Source of the DNA: Bacillus sp. Y1
GTDB lineage: Bacteria > Bacillota > Bacilli > Bacillales > Cytobacillaceae
DNA: 64,000 bases
Direction: 5' to 3'
NCBI RefSeq assembly: GCF_003586445.1
Contig: NZ_CP030028.1
Location: forward strand, 2,556,501 to 2,620,500
The position numbers were made by a program, and so were the translations under genes. Shown piece after piece: positions 60,801 to 64,000 of this stretch. The number at the start of each line of letters is the position of its first letter. Within the stretch, counting starts at the first letter, position 1. A model generated the notes under the pieces. That model was not told the DNA's origin. It did not search any database and saw only the letters and a list, made by a program, of their open reading frames with translations.

Positions 60801-62526
60801 GAATTCCTCCACGATGATTGTCCATTTTTCTGTTGTCAATGAAAATCCCGCGCAACCAATGGATGTTTCATCGTTTGGAGAAACACTAGTGGAAGGAGAC
60901 CCAGTACTTAAGGTAAAAGTGACAGACCCAACGAATGACAAAATGGATGTATCGTTCTATGAAGGGTTCCAATACGATGTTGGAGACAAATTACAAGTCA
61001 AAGGGTATGCAAATGTGGCCGATGTGGAGCCACCTAACGAACCTGCTCCTCAAGGAGAAGGAACATTTTCAGAAGACGATATTTCGCTTGTAGCAAAGCA
61101 AGACGGAAAATATTTAACAAAGGATTCTAGCGAAGGCTTTCCATATCACCGTTTTGATGTGACCGTTGATGAAAAAGTAGATGCGAATGATTTGCTTGAG
61201 CTTTTTTGGACAGGAAATTCTCTACCTGGGAGAAAGGTGTCTATGTACGCATGGAGCCATGCTACTAACAAATGGGAGCTCATCGACTATAAAATTGCTG
61301 GAGAAAGCGATTTTACATTAAAAGGAAATGTAAAAGTGGATGGATATGTTCACGAACAGAAAATAAATGTGCTTGTTCAGGATGAGATTCCTTCTAACCC
61401 AAGCGATTATGACTATACCTTTGTTTGGATGTCGGATACGCAATACTACTCGGAAAGCTTTCCATATATATATGAGCAACAAACCAAATGGATTGCTGAG
61501 CACCAAGACGACATGAAAATCAAATATGTTTTCCACACGGGAGATCTCGTGAACATCTCAACCGATATGACTCAGTGGAGTCGCGCAAATGAATATATGA
61601 AAATATTTGATGATCACAACGTCCCATATGGGGTTCTAGCCGGGAATCACGATGTTGATCAAGTATCAACGGACTATTCGAACTATTATCAATTTTTTGG
61701 GGAGAACCGTTTTAACCATAAACCGTATTATGGGGGATCATATTTGAATAATCGGGGACACTATGACCTCATCTCGGTCGGAGGCAATGATTATATCATG
61801 GTGTATCTTGGCTGGGGAGTCACAGATGAAGGAATTCAATGGATCAATGATGTGTTAAAGGCACATCCCGATCGGAAAGCGATTCTAAATTTCCATGAAT
61901 ACCTTCTAGCAACAGGTACCCGTCATCCACTGGGAGAGAAGCTTTACCATGAAATTGTCGTTCCAAATAAAAATGTGATGGCTGTTTTAAGCGGACATTA
62001 TCATGAAGCACAAACATTAATTGATGAAATTGATGACAATGGAGATGGAACTCCCGATCGTAAAGTATATCAAATGTTAGCTGACTATCAAGCAGGTCCT
62101 GAGGGTGGCCAAGGCTATATGAGATTATTACACTTTGATGTTGATCAAAATCGTGTGTTCGTGAACACGTACTCTCCATATTTGGATGATTATAATTTTT
62201 ATAATACAGATACGTTTGGAAATAAGGACGAGTTTGTTATGGATCTAGACCTTGCTGCTGCAGACAAACAAGTGGCAACAGATTATTTTTCCGTTAATAT
62301 TTACACAGACACCTTAATAGGAGAAGATCGCAAGGTTAAAAGTGGGGGAATAGCCGAAACTACTTGGAAGGGACTAGAGGAGAATCAAACGTACTCCTGG
62401 TATGCCGTTGTATCTGACAGATATACTGGGAACACCATTTCACCTATCTGGATCTTTGTTAAGGGTAAGTCTATAAGCAATGGTGGAAAAAGTACGGGAA
62501 AAGGAAATGGAAAACCGTTAAAATAA
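57892..62526 (+). CDS. Very large secreted protein: two lamin-tail domains and a metallophosphatase domain
   Basis: 1544 residues. A signal peptide (about 1-36, ending in NTFAAAE) is followed by a Thr/Glu-rich linker to about 105. Lamin-tail domains start at about 108 and 398 (both with EFIEIYNNSNxP), each followed by Ig/fibronectin-like segments with TPxSxE...GINxxxTExYRVxxK. Further beta-rich domains run from 690 to 1170. A calcineurin-like phosphoesterase spans about 1176-1420 with WMSDTQYY, FHTGDLVN, LAGNHDVD, NFHEYLL and LSGHYHEA. There is no LPxTG or transmembrane tail; the end is Gly/Lys-rich. The ATG at 57892 has the better spacing from GGGGG. Extracellular nuclease/phosphatase is the best guess. 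Confidence 0.88.
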   Translation: MRRKQRNSFQKYYSIVLSISLLLTSVVTSIPFNTFAAAEITGSTSEGTLVENEALTSTEETTPTTPEDSFPTDLETTVAETPQQEIDSITEVETNSTTEATEEDHQSYPSILITEISPNSKGTGTDYFEFIEIYNNSNQPLPLKNYSFVYQYTDGSREDLPFEVPAVTVEPQKTIVLWFNNGGKTFENFNSNFETSLPKEAVIEFTDVFPGFANGGNRAITVRNQEGKDLVTASYLGSENDNNGNGIAYKYPVSGILMDKYNMLAAPTPGSIESQQVPTQPVEIPENPTDTQPPSIQHEPVKAASEFLSIKISAEITDNLAVPNATLFYKNETMNAFSSISMIKDGQSNIFTAAIPEVDVSSHITYYMEASDGINNVKTEQYRVEVKTTSVDYTTLPPFLVTEVLSDSTNVGSADGYEFIEIYNNSNSPVSLKDYKLNYRYYTNDPGSDVVWASVPDDVNIPANETLVFWIINDQNGSKTVADFNQHFGTNLVENEDIVRIFSSGMANGSLRGLVMATNTGKEIAVAYYNEESNVDDTYADKGIQYRYPTDKSKKMYKLTIEPATPGSVRPIQVPVTAREYPVDSTSPVLENLTDVTTANQTENIEVIAKATDDREVKTVKIFYKISGQTEFTEAIVKENYDDSFFHHTIYSPEIIGKEYVDYYLFASDGINDETSETYRVQITNDLDQSSLRLNIKKGDIVGGEKALKATSASDRPENVKLSIDETEVTTDLYSSLEHTAYLAFEANGLNTYFQNAVTMGEEILYLMDKDWLSAWKTFSVPITSDRLQVGDNIITLRSGNKASPFDLESAENRDDYDLRNVRLVLADGTVIMDPNFNDPTIIKMNDGNPFVDFHFSITEEHARSKTFSWNTTTVPDGEHTITIADLDEEVSATVIVDNTAPIISTNIKEGKTYKGAFEIQAKAKDAGAGVELVEAFLDDEPIQIPYDTASSKLMPGEHKLSITAKDSIGNSSTMIVHFSVVNENPAQPMDVSSFGETLVEGDPVLKVKVTDPTNDKMDVSFYEGFQYDVGDKLQVKGYANVADVEPPNEPAPQGEGTFSEDDISLVAKQDGKYLTKDSSEGFPYHRFDVTVDEKVDANDLLELFWTGNSLPGRKVSMYAWSHATNKWELIDYKIAGESDFTLKGNVKVDGYVHEQKINVLVQDEIPSNPSDYDYTFVWMSDTQYYSESFPYIYEQQTKWIAEHQDDMKIKYVFHTGDLVNISTDMTQWSRANEYMKIFDDHNVPYGVLAGNHDVDQVSTDYSNYYQFFGENRFNHKPYYGGSYLNNRGHYDLISVGGNDYIMVYLGWGVTDEGIQWINDVLKAHPDRKAILNFHEYLLATGTRHPLGEKLYHEIVVPNKNVMAVLSGHYHEAQTLIDEIDDNGDGTPDRKVYQMLADYQAGPEGGQGYMRLLHFDVDQNRVFVNTYSPYLDDYNFYNTDTFGNKDEFVMDLDLAAADKQVATDYFSVNIYTDTLIGEDRKVKSGGIAETTWKGLEENQTYSWYAVVSDRYTGNTISPIWIFVKGKSISNGGKSTGKGNGKPLK

Positions 62527-62570
62527 GCCACAAGGTACTGACCAAGAAAAATTATTAGTAAAAAAGAGGA

Positions 62571-62606
62571 AGGGCGGAATCTATAAATATTTCCGCCCTG
62601 TTTTTA
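62571..62606. terminator. Terminator between the giant gene and the Lin0512-family gene
   Basis: AGGGCGGAAT pairs with ATTTCCGCCCT around CTATAAAT, followed by GTTTTTATT; convergent genes on both sides. Confidence 0.9.
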
Positions 62607-62987
62607 TTAGTACCCAACCTCAACAGCTGCTACAACTATGTACATTAAATCGTTTTTATCTTCTTTATCAGGAAGAACGATTCCGCTTGTTGTAAGCATT
62701 CCGCCGTCCTGAACCTGAACAGTCACCTCTCCATACGGAAGAACTGCCTTGACCGCATCAATATCTAGCAACTCTTTATCTCCAGGAACCGCCAATTTCA
62801 CATTCACCTTCATATTCTCCAGATTGTTCTCCGGAAGAACTGTGCGAATGCCAGGCATTGAGTTAAAATGAATCGCATTTTGCACCGCGCGAATCGCTGC
62901 TTTCGTCACGTTTTGTCCGTGAACATCAATCCCCATTCCTGTTTCAATAAACATAATCTGATCCATAAATTTCCCTGCCTTTATCAT
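62607..62987 (-). CDS. Lin0512-family conserved protein
   Basis: About 126 residues. IMFIETGMGIDVHGQNVTKAAIRAVQNAIHFNSMPGIRTVLPE matches the Lin0512 family of small conserved Firmicute proteins; KVNVKLAVPGDKELLDIDAVKAVLPYGEVTVQVQDGGM is the second half. Function unknown, fold probably a compact alpha/beta enzyme-like dimer. An open frame extends to 63029. The ATG at 62987 has a GAGGGAG site; the ATG at 62966 (MDQIMFIE) is an alternative that fits family N-termini. Confidence 0.82.
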   Translation of the reverse strand: MIKAGKFMDQIMFIETGMGIDVHGQNVTKAAIRAVQNAIHFNSMPGIRTVLPENNLENMKVNVKLAVPGDKELLDIDAVKAVLPYGEVTVQVQDGGMLTTSGIVLPDKEDKNDLMYIVVAAVEVGY

Positions 62988-63093
62988 TTTTCTCCCTCTA
63001 AGGATAACGCAAATCAGTCGTTTTACCAACTAAAAGGAATGGTCTAGATATCATAAAATAGAATAAATTGGTTAATTTAATAAAATAAAGCAG

Positions 63094-63735
63094 TTTAGAG
63101 TGTGAATGAAGACCTAATTCGGAGTAACGGCAGCTCCAAGTAATTTAGAGTCCAAATGACGGTCTGATTTGGATAGCAACAACAGCACAAACAGATTCAC
63201 AGTCAAATAAGAGCCTGATTCGGACAGCGACGGCTTCACCAACTAATTTAGAGTCCAAATAACAGGCTGATTTGGACAGCAACAACAACACAAACAGATT
63301 CACAGTCCAAATGAGAGCCTGATTCGTACAGCGACGGCTTCACCAACTAATTTAGAGTCCAATTAACAGGCTGATTTGGACAGCAACAACAACACAAACA
63401 GATTCACAGTCCAAATGAGAGCCTGATTCGTACAGTGACGGCTTCACCAACTAATTTAGAGTCCAATTAACAGGCTGATTTGGACAGCAACAACAACACA
63501 AACAGATTCACAGTCCAAATGAGAGCCTGATTCGTACAGCGTCGGCTTCACCAACTAATTTAGAGTCCAAATAACAGGCTGATTTGGACAGCAACAACAA
63601 CACAAACAGATTCTCAGTCCAAATGAGAGCCTGATTCGTACAGCGACGGCAACGCAAACCAGTTCAGAGTCCAAATGGGAGCCTGCTTCAGACAGCAACA
63701 GCATTACCAACCAATTCACAGTCCGAATGACGCAT
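63094..63735. repeat. Tandem array, 52-bp monomers in 104-bp higher-order units
   Basis: About 12 monomers of 52 bp. CGGCTTC recurs at 63231, 63335, 63439 and 63543 and CGGC at 63647, exactly 104 bp apart, because two monomer types alternate: one with CAGCGACGGCTTCACCAA, the other with CAGCAACAACAACACAAA. GTCCAAAT and ATTTGGAC form a perfect 8-bp inverted repeat with a 9-nt loop in one of each pair. The 104-bp copies are nearly identical, so the array is recent. Non-coding. Confidence 0.9.
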
Positions 63736-63800
63736 TCATTCCCATACCATACACAAACACATCCATTATCAATCCAAAAAAATTAAAACGAGTTGATCAA

Positions 63801-64000
63801 ATGAAAAAAAGCATTCTTTTAATAATAGTAGCCGTCATAACGAATTTAATTACATGCAGCTCTTATGCTGAAAATAACGATGGTGTTCAAACCATTCCCA
63901 CAAAAAAGTCAGCCTATAACGGAGTGCATCTTCATGCAAATATTGTGTACGCAAAAACTGAGGTTAAGCCTTTACATATGCACATCCTGCTACCAAAACA
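63801..64000 (+). CDS. N-terminus of a secreted (lipo)protein, 3' truncated; alpha/beta-hydrolase-like
   Basis: The ATG at 63801 begins MKKSILLIIVAVITNLITCSSYAENN, a signal peptide with a possible lipobox (LITC). The frame stays open to the window end (66 codons). HANIVYAKTEVKPLHMHILLPKQ resembles the first strands of secreted alpha/beta-hydrolase esterases (xxVYxxxxGxPLxLDIYxP), but too little is present to assign it. The ribosome site is weak (AACGAG). Confidence 0.5.
   Translation, partial: MKKSILLIIVAVITNLITCSSYAENNDGVQTIPTKKSAYNGVHLHANIVYAKTEVKPLHMHILLPK

Noticed and set aside
57892..62526. Sortase-anchored surface protein
   Set aside because: The C-terminus has no LPxTG-type motif, hydrophobic segment or S-layer homology repeats.
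63094..63735. CRISPR array
   Set aside because: The period is regular and a palindrome is present, but what would be spacers are themselves repeated every 104 bp and no cas gene is nearby.

Overview
The window is a stretch of low-GC Firmicute chromosome, almost certainly from a spore-forming Bacillaceae. Evidence: strong AGGAGG-type ribosome binding sites, frequent GTG/TTG starts, a YhcN/YlaJ-type sporulation lipoprotein, an IDEAL-domain protein, YlbC-, YhcW-, YitT- and EcsC-like genes, and a cobalamin operon whose gene order (cbiH60-cbiX-cbiJ-cbiC-cbiD-cbiET-cbiL-cbiF-cbiG-cbiA-btuR) matches that described for Bacillus/Priestia megaterium. The genus cannot be fixed from the sequence. No rRNA, tRNA, CRISPR array, prophage or insertion sequence was seen.

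Layout. 0-2 kb: tail of a degenerate HD-GYP protein, then a Fur-box-controlled operon of three small genes. 2-2.45 kb: a 52-bp-period palindromic repeat array. 2.6-25.5 kb: mostly single housekeeping or accessory genes (class B PBP, HAD phosphatase, amino-acid permease, CAP protein, GNAT, PP2C phosphatase facing a PAS-STAS protein, SRAP, YitT, a short tyrosine recombinase, K+/Na+:H+ antiporter, ZIP transporter, DUF3231, UDG-like protein, isochorismatase family, YcgG/YqcI family, EcsC, GMP reductase, PAP2). 25.6-28 kb: a BlaI-type repressor and M56 membrane protease beside doxX and a thioredoxin-fold lipoprotein whose reading frame carries an in-frame TGA at the first Cys of its CxxC motif. 28-31.4 kb: DHA2 exporter, YdeI/OmpD-associated protein, MerR regulator and SRPBCC protein. 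31.8-35 kb: a Tat-exported flavin amine oxidase, an exported RidA homologue, TatA and TatC. 35-41.5 kb: PRD regulator, Ula-type PTS, divergent phosphofructokinase and class II aldolase, preceded by a cre site. 41.9-43.8 kb: DGC-type zinc protein and Bcr/CflA exporter. 44-56.7 kb: two tandem cobalamin riboswitches and the anaerobic (early-cobalt) B12 operon. 56.7-62.5 kb: MarR regulator with a DUF2798-like membrane protein, and a 1.5-kresidue lamin-tail/metallophosphatase surface protein. 62.6-64 kb: Lin0512-family gene, a second 52-bp-period array with 104-bp higher order, and a truncated secreted hydrolase-like gene.

Most notable. (1) The 26-kb redoxin is a candidate selenoprotein (U-x-x-C) with a hairpin just downstream of the TGA that looks like a bacterial SECIS; ordinary gene calling splits it. 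(2) Two near-identical ACTAC-N5-GTAGT operators place doxX/redoxin and blaI/M56 in one circuit. (3) The amine oxidase/RidA/TatAC cluster looks like a self-contained exported oxidase module. (4) The PTS/kinase/aldolase operon looks like a complete ketose route with an unidentified substrate. (5) Intergenic arrays that differ in sequence share a 52-bp period and an embedded palindrome.

Limits: all family assignments are by eye from motifs; no database search was run.
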